From: an uncultured Collinsella sp.
GTDB lineage: Bacteria; Actinomycetota; Coriobacteriia; Coriobacteriales; Coriobacteriaceae
DNA: 23,004 nt
Reading direction: 5' to 3'
Assembly (NCBI GenBank): GCA_958419975.1
Contig: CATZIG010000009.1
Span: 1 to 23,004, forward strand
Made by a program: the position numbers and the translations under genes. Of this stretch, positions 14,429-21,709 are shown piece after piece. Each line of letters starts with the position of its first letter. Position 1 is the stretch's first letter. Under the pieces are notes generated by a model. It ran no database searches, was not told where the DNA came from, and was given only the letters and a program-made list of their open reading frames with translations.

Positions 14429-14459
14429 GAGGGGTACGTTCGCGTACCCCTCTTTTTTT
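14429..14459 (+). terminator. Rho-independent terminator of the ribosomal block
   Basis: A 10-bp perfect stem, GAGGGGTACG (14429-14438) with CGTACCCCTC (14443-14452), closes a TTCG tetraloop. Seven T follow at 14453-14459. It is the clearest terminator in the window and separates rplQ from truA. Confidence 0.93.
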
Positions 14460-14494
14460 GTCGAAATGCCATTGCCTGTTTGTTGGGAGCGTCC

Positions 14495-15319
14495 ATGACC
14501 GCGCCGTCTGATTTCAATTCGATTCCCGAGCTCGATGCCACGCTCGTTTTCCGCGTGGCCTACGATGGCTCGTCCTACAGCGGCTTTGCCGAGCAGCCCG
14601 GTCAGACGACGGTTGCGGGCGAGTTGCGCCGCGCTATCGAGACGCTCCTGCGCCGCCCGATCGACCTGACGTGTGCGGGGCGTACCGATGCCGGCGTGCA
14701 TGCGGTGGCACAGTTCATCAGCGTGCCCGTAACGGACGCTGAGTTGGCTTTGACGCGCCGTAGGTGGCTGAGGGCTATGGATGCCCTCCTGCCCAAAGAT
14801 ATCGCCATAAACGAGGTCTACAAGGCCCGTAAAGGCTTTTCTGCACGCTTTGATGCGCGTTCCCGTACGTATACGTACCGTATTGCCGATCGCGACGCGC
14901 GCCCTGTGCTTTCGCGCGGTGCGGTGTGGTGGCATCGCTACCCATTGGATGTTGAGGCGATGTCTGCGGCCTGTCCCGCGCTGCTGGGCGAGCAGGACTT
15001 TAAAAGCTTTTGCAAGGTTGCCTCTGCCGTGGGCAAACCTACGCACCGCTGCGTAATGCGCGCCGAGTTTGGACATGAGGTTGCGTTTGGCGAGGACATC
15101 CTGACGTTTACCATCGAGGGCAATGCGTTTCTGCATTCGATGGTCCGTACGATCGTTGGCACGCTTGTCGAGATTGGCATGCATCGCCGCGAACCCGAGT
15201 GGATGCGCGAGGTCATCGACGCTTGCGACCGTACCGCTGCGGGCCCCACGGCTCCTGCCTGCGGCCTTACGTTTATGGGCGTGGATTACGATCCCGCCGA
15301 GCTTGTCGTGCTCGACTAG
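14495..15319 (+). CDS. truA: tRNA pseudouridine(38-40) synthase TruA
   Basis: From ATG 14495 the protein has 274 residues. It has the TruA opening FRVAYDGSSYSGFAEQPGQT and the catalytic motif CAGRTDAGVHAVAQF, in which the aspartate is the nucleophile. ARSRTYTYRI and the C-terminal FLHSMVRTIVGTLVEIG also match. The enzyme isomerises uridines 38-40 in the anticodon arm of many tRNAs. GGGAG at 14485-14489 fits ATG 14495; the in-frame TTG at 14480 has no ribosome binding site. TruA often follows rplQ in Gram-positive bacteria, but here a terminator separates them, so it must have its own promoter, which I cannot place securely. Confidence 0.93.
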   Translation: MTAPSDFNSIPELDATLVFRVAYDGSSYSGFAEQPGQTTVAGELRRAIETLLRRPIDLTCAGRTDAGVHAVAQFISVPVTDAELALTRRRWLRAMDALLPKDIAINEVYKARKGFSARFDARSRTYTYRIADRDARPVLSRGAVWWHRYPLDVEAMSAACPALLGEQDFKSFCKVASAVGKPTHRCVMRAEFGHEVAFGEDILTFTIEGNAFLHSMVRTIVGTLVEIGMHRREPEWMREVIDACDRTAAGPTAPACGLTFMGVDYDPAELVVLD

Positions 15320-15327
15320 GGGAGGGC

Positions 15328-15346
15328 TCGACGCGTCGTGCGTCGA
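15328..15346 (+). promoter_or_regulatory. Stem-loop downstream of truA
   Basis: TCGACGC (15328-15334) pairs perfectly with GCGTCGA (15340-15346) around GTCGT. No T-tract follows, so a role as terminator of truA is only possible. The remaining 134 bases up to the next gene hold a 13-codon open frame (15438-15479) that could be a leader peptide. Confidence 0.3.
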
Positions 15347-15480
15347 CGCCTGTCATCTGTGGGCTGCACGTGTGCAACATCTGTTCTTGGCGTGCAATAC
15401 AACCGGTGTCTCATTGCTTTTATTGCCGGGGTGTACCATGAACCACGATTTGATTCATTGCTGTCGAGAGGACGGATAAC

Positions 15481-16521
15481 TTGGTTCGACGTGGCTCGCA
15501 TCCGCGACTTTCGGTGATCCTTGTGGTAGAAGGTTCGCCCAGCTATGCGATGCGTGCGCTCGAGAGTATCCAGAACCAAGACCTCTACGATTTGCAGATT
15601 GTCGTTGTCTGCCGCGATGCTGCGCCCGGTGTGCGCCATTCGCTTCAAGTTGCTGCCGACAGGGACATCCATATTGATTTGATTGACGTCGAGGATGCGA
15701 AGCGCGGTGCTTGTCTTCATGCCGGTTTTGCTGCATCGCGTGGCTCTCAAATCATCGCTATGAACGCCGATGAGTGGCTTGCTCCGCAGTCCCTTTCCAA
15801 GATGGTCGATATCGCGTGCGATACAGCGGCAGACATGGTGTTCCCCACGGTGTCGCTCGACCGCTATGATGCACATCGAGAGCGCCATTCGCGCGTCTTG
15901 GATGCTACTCATATTTCCATCGATAGCAAATCTTCGATGGTGGCCGGGCTGCCTCAGTTGATTTTAGGCGGCCTAGTCGCTCAGACCTCTGGCGTGATGT
16001 ACAGCCGCTCGCTGTTTGAGGCATGCCTTTTGTGCGACAAGGTGTTTCGCACAGTTGGGTTTATGGCATGCGCGCTTTCGCAGGCACGATGCGTGTCCGG
16101 CTGCGGCGACGCTTGTTTCCACGCGGTGGCACCTAAGCTTACAGATGCCTTTGATCCCACCATGTATGCCAGGATATCCGATGACACTCGAGCGCTCGAC
16201 GAGCTTGCGGACTCACTCTCGGAAGCAGATAGCGGTGGTCGGCTCAAGCTGGCAAGCCAAAAGTTCTACTTTGCCGGACTGGTCGCCTGCATCGAGAATT
16301 TGTGTCTGAGCCCGCATGGAGTGTCGTCAATCGAGCGTTCCGCCCGCATGCGTGATTTGCTCGAGGCGCCTCGAACCCGTCAGATGGTCGCCGCGCTCAA
16401 GGACAACCATCGGGGACTCGGTCTGTTGTTTGGGCCGATCGCCAGCGCCAAGCCCACGCGCTGCGTGATGTGTACGCATCTGGCAGCTTTTCTTAACCGG
16501 ACGGGTGCAAAAACCGCCTAA
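15481..16521 (+). CDS. Glycosyltransferase family 2-like protein
   Basis: The 346-residue protein opens with the GT-A fold of family 2 glycosyltransferases. LSVILVVEGSPSYAMRALES (10-29) and LQIVVVCRD form the nucleotide-binding strands. RGACLHAGFAASRGSQIIAM (75-94) leads directly to NADEW (95-99), in the place of the metal-binding DxD motif. The middle and C-terminal parts do not resemble a family I can name and contain several cysteines. I see no signal peptide or membrane helix, so it is probably cytosolic. The start is TTG 15481, 8 bases after GAGAGGA. It stands alone between truA and argR, so the sugar and acceptor cannot be guessed. The motif NADEW is not a strict DxD, so an inactive or divergent enzyme is possible. 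Confidence 0.7.
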   Translation: MVRRGSHPRLSVILVVEGSPSYAMRALESIQNQDLYDLQIVVVCRDAAPGVRHSLQVAADRDIHIDLIDVEDAKRGACLHAGFAASRGSQIIAMNADEWLAPQSLSKMVDIACDTAADMVFPTVSLDRYDAHRERHSRVLDATHISIDSKSSMVAGLPQLILGGLVAQTSGVMYSRSLFEACLLCDKVFRTVGFMACALSQARCVSGCGDACFHAVAPKLTDAFDPTMYARISDDTRALDELADSLSEADSGGRLKLASQKFYFAGLVACIENLCLSPHGVSSIERSARMRDLLEAPRTRQMVAALKDNHRGLGLLFGPIASAKPTRCVMCTHLAAFLNRTGAKTA

Positions 16522-16527
16522 ACGGCT

Positions 16528-16565
16528 CATTTCGAAACAAATTTGCATAGAATTGTTTCGAAATG
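16528..16565. repeat. 13-bp inverted repeat upstream of argR
   Basis: CATTTCGAAACAA (16528-16540) and TTGTTTCGAAATG (16553-16565) are perfect reverse complements separated by 12 bases. Each arm also contains the 8-bp palindrome TTTCGAAA, and the two palindromes are 26 bp apart centre to centre. It starts 6 bases after the glycosyltransferase stop. There is no T-tract, so an operator is more likely than a terminator. The argR side shows a second symmetric patch, ATAG-N7-CTAT at 16591-16605, which might be an ArgR site. Confidence 0.7.
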
Positions 16566-16653
16566 CGTTCTTATACACAAAAGCCTTCAAATAGCGTTAA
16601 ACTATTCAATCACTGATTGATTGTCTCCGCCATCTTTTGGAGAGAGGGTTTGT

Positions 16654-17091
16654 ATGGCTAAAAAACGCAATGGGCGCCAGGATGCCATTAGAGATATTGT
16701 GCGCAATAAGGACGTCCGTACGCAGCGCGTGCTGGTCGATGAGCTCCGTGCTATGGGCTTTGATTGCACGCAGGCGACTGTCTCTCGCGATATTGCCGAT
16801 ATGGGGCTGCGTAAGCTCCCCGAGGGTATCTATGTTCTGGCAGAGGACCTGCACCTGCAGCGTATGGTTTCCGAGCTCGTAACGGGCGTTTTGCGTACCG
16901 ATAATCTGGTTATGATCAAGGCTCAGCCTGGCACGGCTTCCGGCATCGCCGCCGCCGTTGATGCGGCAGAGTTGCCCGATGTGCTTGGCTCGCTTGCCGG
17001 CAACGATACGATTTTGGTTATTGCCCAGACGGCCGAGGACGGCGAGCGTCTCGAGGCGCTGATCAATAAGCTGAGCAATTCTCGCAAGTAG
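16654..17091 (+). CDS. argR: Arginine repressor ArgR
   Basis: From ATG 16654 the protein has 145 residues, the normal ArgR length. The N-terminal winged helix holds GRQDAIRDIVRNKDVRTQRV and the recognition helix FDCTQATVSRDIADMGLRKL. The C-terminal half has QPGTASGIAAAVDAAE and LAGNDTILVIAQT, the hexamerisation and arginine-binding part. ArgR represses arginine biosynthesis and may activate its catabolism. GAGAGGG at 16642-16648 supports this start over an in-frame TTG at 16621. No arg gene lies beside it, so its regulon is elsewhere. Autoregulation through upstream inverted repeats is possible. Confidence 0.93.
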   Translation: MAKKRNGRQDAIRDIVRNKDVRTQRVLVDELRAMGFDCTQATVSRDIADMGLRKLPEGIYVLAEDLHLQRMVSELVTGVLRTDNLVMIKAQPGTASGIAAAVDAAELPDVLGSLAGNDTILVIAQTAEDGERLEALINKLSNSRK

Positions 17092-17140
17092 GCGTGCGGG
17101 TCGTGCGCTCTGCACTGTGTGCGCTGACATCGTGGCTTGT

Positions 17141-17180
17141 AAGGGGGTATCGACGTTGGTTGGTACCCCCCCCTTGTTTG
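17141..17180 (+). terminator. Probable terminator of argR
   Basis: AAGGGGGTA (17141-17149) can pair with TACCCCC (17164-17170 and beyond) and the final CTT. The eight-C run leaves about three unpaired bases. TTGTTTG follows. The stem is imperfect but well placed 50 bases after argR. Confidence 0.55.
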
Positions 17181-17218
17181 CCGGTATAAAGACCGCCCAC
17201 CAGGCCGCTTCAAACTAA

Positions 17219-17258
17219 AAGGCCCCCGAGCAGTTCAAATAAGCTGCTCGGGGGCCTT
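17219..17258 (-). terminator. Terminator of the penicillin-binding protein gene
   Basis: AAGGCCCCCGAGCAG (17219-17233) pairs perfectly with CTGCTCGGGGGCCTT (17244-17258), a 15-bp stem with a 10-nt loop. On the minus strand the stem is followed by TTAGTTTG, and the last T of the stem extend it to TTTTAGTTT. On the plus strand TTGTTGC follows, so it might also stop readthrough from argR. Confidence 0.88.
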
Positions 17259-17281
17259 GTTGCTTATGGCCGGATGAATTT

Positions 17282-19480
17282 CTAGCCGACCGTATCGTCA
17301 GGCGTGGGCGAGGGGTCGGGAGTGGGCGTAGGCGTAGGCGTAGGCGTGCCGCCATCGCCGCCGGTCGAACCACCAGTGGAGCCGCCCGTCGAGCCACCGG
17401 TCGTACCGGTGCCGCCGGTGGTGTCGCCACCCGTGGTCTCGGTGGTCGTGGTCGTCGTTGTCGTCGTCGTGGTGGTTTCCTCTTCGTCTTCGTTCTCGTC
17501 CTTGTCGTCGTTCTCCGTCTTCTTGGTGTTGTTGGTGCCGTAGAACTTCCAGACGCTGTTGTTCTTGTAGGTGGGCGCCGTTCCGGTCGCAAACTCCTCG
17601 CGCTCGGTACCGGTCAGAACGGTGTTCATAAACCGCTTAAAGACAGGCAGGTTGGTGCTGTCGCCCAGCAGGTCCGTGCCGTATTTTTGGATGGGGATCT
17701 CGCCCGCGGAATAGCCGGTCCACAGGGCGCACGCCAGCTGCGGGGTATAGCCGCAGAACCACAGGTTAGTGGTGTTGTCGGTGGTGCCCGTCTTGCCGGC
17801 ATAGGGCTGGTTGACGCTCAGGGCACCGGCAGCACCCGTACCGCCGCCCTGCATGACGCCGGACAGAACATCGGTGACCGCGGCGGCCTCGCCCTCGGTA
17901 AGCACCTGTGAGGGATTATCGGTGTGCTGGTACAGCACCGAACCGGTACGAGAGTCAATCTCGGTGATGGCGATCGGCTGGCGATAGTAGCCGCCGTTGG
18001 CAAACGTCGCGTAGGCGGCGGCCATCTCGAGCGGCGAGATCGAGCCGGTGCCGAGGGTCATGACGGGAACGTCCTCGATGTTGTCCTTGGCGGGATCGAT
18101 GCCGAGCTTTTTGACGAGCGAGATGATCTTGCTGTTGCCGACGGCTTCCGCCACCTGGATGTAGCCGGTGTTGGAGGAGTATGCCGTCGCCTGCTTAAGC
18201 GTGATGTTGCCATAGCTATGGTTGGCGTAGTTTTGGACCTCGGTCGTGGTGCCCTTGGCCTTGAGCGGCGAGTTGCAGTTGAGGGTGACGTTGGGGTTCA
18301 TGCCGTTTTGGATGGCAGTTGCCAGCGTAAAGGCCTTAAAGGTGGAGCCGACGGGACGCTTGGCCGTGGCATGGTTTACGTGGTTCTCGTCGGCGTTGTA
18401 GTCGTAGCCGCCCACCATGCACTTGATGTAGCCGGTCTTGGGGTCGACGACGACCATGCCCATGTCCAAGCCGTCGAGTGAGAGCGTGTCGAGCTGCTCG
18501 CGGACGGCATTCTCTGCCACCTGCTGCATCGTGGGGTCGATGGTGGTCTTGACGGTCAGGCCGCCCTTAAAGAGCACGTCGGTCGAGAACTCCTGCTCCA
18601 GCAGCTGCTTAACATAGGCGACAAAGTAGGGCTGCGAGTATACGTCGACGCCGCTGCCCGAAATCTCGGTCACGTTGAGGGTGATGGGCTCGGCCTGTGC
18701 GGCATCGTGCTCCTCCTGCGTGATGTGGCCCAGGCGCAACATGTTGTCAAGGACCTTGTTGCGACGGGACAGCGCCAGGTCGGGGTTGACCGTGGGGTCG
18801 TACTGCGAAGGCGAGTTGGGAAGGCCGATGAGCAGCGCGGCCTCGCTCAGGGTGAGGTCGGCGGCGCTCTTGGACAGATAGGTCTCGGCTGCGGCCTCGA
18901 TGCCGTAGGCGCCGTGGCCGTAATAGATGGTGTTGAGGTACATCATGAGGATCTCGTCTTTGGAGTACATGTCCTCCATCTTGACGGCGATGTAGGCCTC
19001 GCGCACCTTACGCTCGATGGTCGAGTCGAACTGCTCCTCCTGCAGGATGGTGTTGCGCACCAGCTGCTGGGTGATAGTCGAGGCGCCTTCGTGCCCGCCG
19101 CCGAGGGTTGCCACCGCGGCACGCGCGATACCCCACAGGTCGATACCGCCGTGCTCGTAGAAGCGCTCGTCCTCGACGTCAACGGTGCCCTGCAGCACGT
19201 AGGGGGAGACCTCGTCCTTGGTGATGGACTTGCGGTTTTGCGTGTAGAAGCTCGCGATCTTGTTGCCGTTGCAGTCGACGATCTCGGTGGGCTCGCTCAC
19301 CAGATACGCGTTGGCGTCGGTGTAGTCGGGCAGATCGGACAGCCAGCGGTTGACGTTGCCGACCATGCCGATGCCAAATGCCACGCCCGCGATCAGCAAA
19401 AAGCCCAAAAACGAGAGCAGGATTATGGGCAGAGCATGCGTCTTTGAACGGCTGCGTCCCTGTCGTTGGCGAGGACCCAT
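17282..19480 (-). CDS. Class A penicillin-binding protein (bifunctional transglycosylase/transpeptidase)
   Basis: The protein is 732 residues from ATG 19480, which has GGAGGT 6 bases upstream; an in-frame ATG 41 codons earlier lacks such a site. A short basic cytosolic end is followed by one membrane anchor (about 17-40). The glycosyltransferase-51 domain has VEDERFYEHGGID (about 102-114) and GASTITQQLVRN (132-143). The transpeptidase domain has the SxxK serine in GSTFK (379-382), SSN (435-437) and KTG in YAGKTGTTDN (563-565). The enzyme polymerises and cross-links peptidoglycan outside the membrane. From about residue 650 the tail is low-complexity: acidic, 12 threonines, TGGS repeats, then a PT repeat. 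It is monocistronic and faces away from the U32 gene. PonA or PBP1a is the likely class, but I do not give a symbol. Confidence 0.92.
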   Translation of the reverse strand: MGPRQRQGRSRSKTHALPIILLSFLGFLLIAGVAFGIGMVGNVNRWLSDLPDYTDANAYLVSEPTEIVDCNGNKIASFYTQNRKSITKDEVSPYVLQGTVDVEDERFYEHGGIDLWGIARAAVATLGGGHEGASTITQQLVRNTILQEEQFDSTIERKVREAYIAVKMEDMYSKDEILMMYLNTIYYGHGAYGIEAAAETYLSKSAADLTLSEAALLIGLPNSPSQYDPTVNPDLALSRRNKVLDNMLRLGHITQEEHDAAQAEPITLNVTEISGSGVDVYSQPYFVAYVKQLLEQEFSTDVLFKGGLTVKTTIDPTMQQVAENAVREQLDTLSLDGLDMGMVVVDPKTGYIKCMVGGYDYNADENHVNHATAKRPVGSTFKAFTLATAIQNGMNPNVTLNCNSPLKAKGTTTEVQNYANHSYGNITLKQATAYSSNTGYIQVAEAVGNSKIISLVKKLGIDPAKDNIEDVPVMTLGTGSISPLEMAAAYATFANGGYYRQPIAITEIDSRTGSVLYQHTDNPSQVLTEGEAAAVTDVLSGVMQGGGTGAAGALSVNQPYAGKTGTTDNTTNLWFCGYTPQLACALWTGYSAGEIPIQKYGTDLLGDSTNLPVFKRFMNTVLTGTEREEFATGTAPTYKNNSVWKFYGTNNTKKTENDDKDENEDEEETTTTTTTTTTTTETTGGDTTGGTGTTGGSTGGSTGGSTGGDGGTPTPTPTPTPDPSPTPDDTVG
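17325..17480. repeat. Simple tandem repeats in the penicillin-binding protein 3' end
   Basis: On the plus strand GGCGTA is repeated three times at 17325-17342, with a fourth imperfect unit; it encodes the PT repeat. Related 12-bp units at about 17367-17405 encode STGG repeats. GTGGTCGTGGTCGTCGTTGT and its continuation (about 17440-17477) encode the threonine run. Such sequences are prone to slippage, so tail length may vary between strains. Confidence 0.75.
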
Positions 19481-19507
19481 ATATTGACCTCCAGGTATGT
19501 CGTGCCG

Positions 19508-19525
19508 GACGGCGGATGTGCCGTC
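19508..19525 (-). promoter_or_regulatory. Small hairpin in the penicillin-binding protein leader
   Basis: GACGGC (19508-19513) pairs with GCCGTC (19520-19525) around a 6-nt loop, 28 bases upstream of the start codon on the minus strand. It may affect translation or be chance. No secure promoter is seen for this gene or the divergent U32 gene in the 162-base gap. Confidence 0.25.
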
Positions 19526-19642
19526 GGGGCAGGATGGACATAAGTTATTACACGATAAACCAAACGGGGCGCGCGAGGCCTCGTGTATGCTGGAAGACGG
19601 CATTTTTCAGAGTGAATGCATACCTTGGTAAGGAGTTTGTCG

Positions 19643-21613
19643 ATGGCGATTCGGGCGATGGGGCCGAGCGGACAATACGAGACTGGATTGGATGCTGCCG
19701 GTGCGGCGCTGCCCGAGCTGCTGGCGCCGGCGGGCGGGCTCGACCAGATGCTTGCGGCCATCGCCGCGGGTGCCGATGCCATCTATGCGGGGCTGGGCGG
19801 CTTTAACGCCCGCGTGAGCGCGCATGGCTTTACGGATGACGAGTTTGCGCGCGGCTGCGCCGTGGCGCATGCCCATGGCGTGCGCGTGTACGTGACGCTC
19901 AACGTGTTCGTGTTTGACGATGAGTTATCCGACGCGGTGGCGTTGGGAGCCCATGCACTGGAGCTGGGCGCCGATGCTTTGATTGTCGCCGATGCCGGGT
20001 TGGCCTGCGCGCTGCGCGCGGCGATTCCCGGGGTCGAGATTCACCTGTCTACGCAGGCGGGCGCTCATAGCGAGGGTGCCGTGCGGCTTGCCGCCGACGA
20101 GCTGGGGGTCGAGCGCGTGACGACGGCACGCGAGCTGACGGTCGACGAGATTGCGGCACTATGTGCCACGGGCGTGCCCATCGAGGTATTCTGCCACGGT
20201 GCGATTTGCATCGGCTATTCGGGGGCGTGCGAGTTCTCGGCCCTGCGGCGTGGGCGCTCGGCGATGCGCGGCGACTGCACGCAGCCGTGCCGTCTGGCGT
20301 ACGACTTGGTGGACGAGGCGGGACAGAGCGTTGTCGCCGTCGAGGGAGATCGCCTGCTGTGCCCGCGCGACTATCTGGGCATTGCACATCTGCCCGAGCT
20401 TGTAGATGCCGGCGTGGCGTCGCTCAAGATCGAGGGGCGCATGAAGAACCCCGATTACGTATTCAACGTGGTGCGGGTGTGGCGCCGGGCACTCGATATG
20501 CTGCGCGACGGCGCGTGGGACCCCGATGCCGTGGAAGAGCTTGAACGCGAGCTGGGGAGGTCGTTTAACCGTGGGTTTACCGATACGTACCTGCGAGGGC
20601 GTTCGGGTGCCGAGCTGATGAGCTTTGAGCGCGCAATTAACCAGGGCGTGCGCGTGGGGCGTTTGGTCGCTGTGGGCCACGAAGAGGTGACCGTTGAGCT
20701 CGACGCCGCCGTGGCGGCGGGTGACACGCTCGAGATTCGGTTCTATCCGGGTGTCGACGCGCGTCCCGATGCGCCCAAGCGCTGGCCGCAGGTGCCCTGC
20801 CCGGTGGATGCAGCAGCGGGGAAGCGCATCGTCGTGCATTGCAAGCGTAAGGTGGACGCGGGCTGCGAGGTGTACCTGATTCGCAGCGCCGGCGTGTTGG
20901 ATCAGACGGCGGCGGTGTTGGAGCGCATGCGGGCCGAGGCGGATGCGGTCGTGCCTGCTGCTCGCGCCGTTGAAGTGCTGCCGTTTGAGGGCTCCGTTGT
21001 CGCTGGCGATGTGCCGGCGGCGGGACTGGCGGAGTCGGCGGAGCAGGGGGCTTTGGCTCGTATGTTCTTTGCCTGGGACCTGATGGATGCCGACCCGTGT
21101 GACGAGCTCGACCTGTCCGATGCGACCGTGGTGCTCGATGAGGTCTGTCGCGGGGGCGACGTCGAGCGGACCCGCTCGCTGATGCAGCGTGCCGGGCGTG
21201 TGGTCTGCCGCAATTTGGGACAGGCTGCGATGGCGCGTGAGTTGGGCGTGGCGTTTGATGTGGCGGCGCCAGTGTTTTGCGCCAACCGGGCCACGCTTGT
21301 CTGGCTGCGTGGGCTTGGTGCGGGGCGGGTGTACTTGCCGGCCGAGTTGCTCGGCAATGATGCGGAGCGTATTGCCGAACTGGCTGCTGAACCCGGCGTC
21401 TTGGGTCCGGTCGACGCCGACCGTCCCGAGCTTATGGTGTGCGAGCACTGCCTGCTGATCGCCGAGGGCGTCTGCGCCACCGATGCGACGGGGCAGGTCC
21501 ATTGTCGTGACTGCTCTCGTCGTCAGCAAACGCGCTATTTAGTTGAACACGACGGTACGCGTCTGCCGGTCGCCGTTGACGCGTGCGGCAGGACGAGGAT
21601 TTTCCTGTCGTAG
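19643..21613 (+). CDS. U32 family peptidase-like protein
   Basis: From ATG 19643 the protein has 656 residues; AAGGAG ending at 19635 sits 7 bases upstream, while the earlier ATG 19616 has no site. The N-terminal half is a U32 domain: ELLAPAGGLDQMLAAIAAGA, DAIYAGL, EIHLSTQAGA, and the cysteine-rich core CHGAICIGYSGACEFS (184-199) with GDCTQPCRLAYD (210-221) and SLKIEGRMKNPDYV. U32 proteins were named collagenases, but several act in RNA modification (RlhA, TrhP) with an iron-sulfur cluster; these cysteines would fit that. The long second half has a further cluster near the C-terminus: CEHCLL, then CATDATGQVHCRDC. A tRNA or rRNA modification role is more likely than proteolysis but is an inference. 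Confidence 0.85.
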   Translation: MAIRAMGPSGQYETGLDAAGAALPELLAPAGGLDQMLAAIAAGADAIYAGLGGFNARVSAHGFTDDEFARGCAVAHAHGVRVYVTLNVFVFDDELSDAVALGAHALELGADALIVADAGLACALRAAIPGVEIHLSTQAGAHSEGAVRLAADELGVERVTTARELTVDEIAALCATGVPIEVFCHGAICIGYSGACEFSALRRGRSAMRGDCTQPCRLAYDLVDEAGQSVVAVEGDRLLCPRDYLGIAHLPELVDAGVASLKIEGRMKNPDYVFNVVRVWRRALDMLRDGAWDPDAVEELERELGRSFNRGFTDTYLRGRSGAELMSFERAINQGVRVGRLVAVGHEEVTVELDAAVAAGDTLEIRFYPGVDARPDAPKRWPQVPCPVDAAAGKRIVVHCKRKVDAGCEVYLIRSAGVLDQTAAVLERMRAEADAVVPAARAVEVLPFEGSVVAGDVPAAGLAESAEQGALARMFFAWDLMDADPCDELDLSDATVVLDEVCRGGDVERTRSLMQRAGRVVCRNLGQAAMARELGVAFDVAAPVFCANRATLVWLRGLGAGRVYLPAELLGNDAERIAELAAEPGVLGPVDADRPELMVCEHCLLIAEGVCATDATGQVHCRDCSRRQQTRYLVEHDGTRLPVAVDACGRTRIFLS

Positions 21614-21661
21614 GTGCCGCGTCGCGTCAGTTTGTTATCATATGAGAGTTTATGGACTTCC

Positions 21662-21688
21662 AGCACCGCCGTATCCGGCGAGGGTGCT
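21662..21688 (+). promoter_or_regulatory. Hairpin in the tyrS leader
   Basis: AGCACC (21662-21667) pairs with GGTGCT (21683-21688) and GCCG (21668-21671) with CGGC (21676-21679), with a 3-nt bulge and a TATC loop. It lies 7 bases before the tyrS ribosome binding site AAAGGAGG (21695-21702). It is too small for a T-box and shows none of the T-box landmarks. Confidence 0.35.
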
Positions 21689-21709
21689 ATAGCAAAAGGA
21701 GGATACCCA

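Noticed and set aside
17325..17480. CRISPR-like short repeats
   Set aside because: Units are 3-12 bases, contiguous and in frame with the penicillin-binding protein; there are no spacers.
20159..21529. Long open frame on the minus strand opposite the U32 gene (456 codons)
   Set aside because: Antisense shadow of a protein with clear family motifs; no own motif or start signal.
21614..21709. N-terminal extension of tyrS from an upstream GTG
   Set aside because: No ribosome binding site, it runs through the leader hairpin, and ATG 21710 has AAAGGAGG and gives the normal N-terminus.
21614..21709. T-box riboswitch upstream of tyrS
   Set aside because: The leader is under 100 bases, with one small hairpin, no T-box sequence and no terminator/antiterminator pair.
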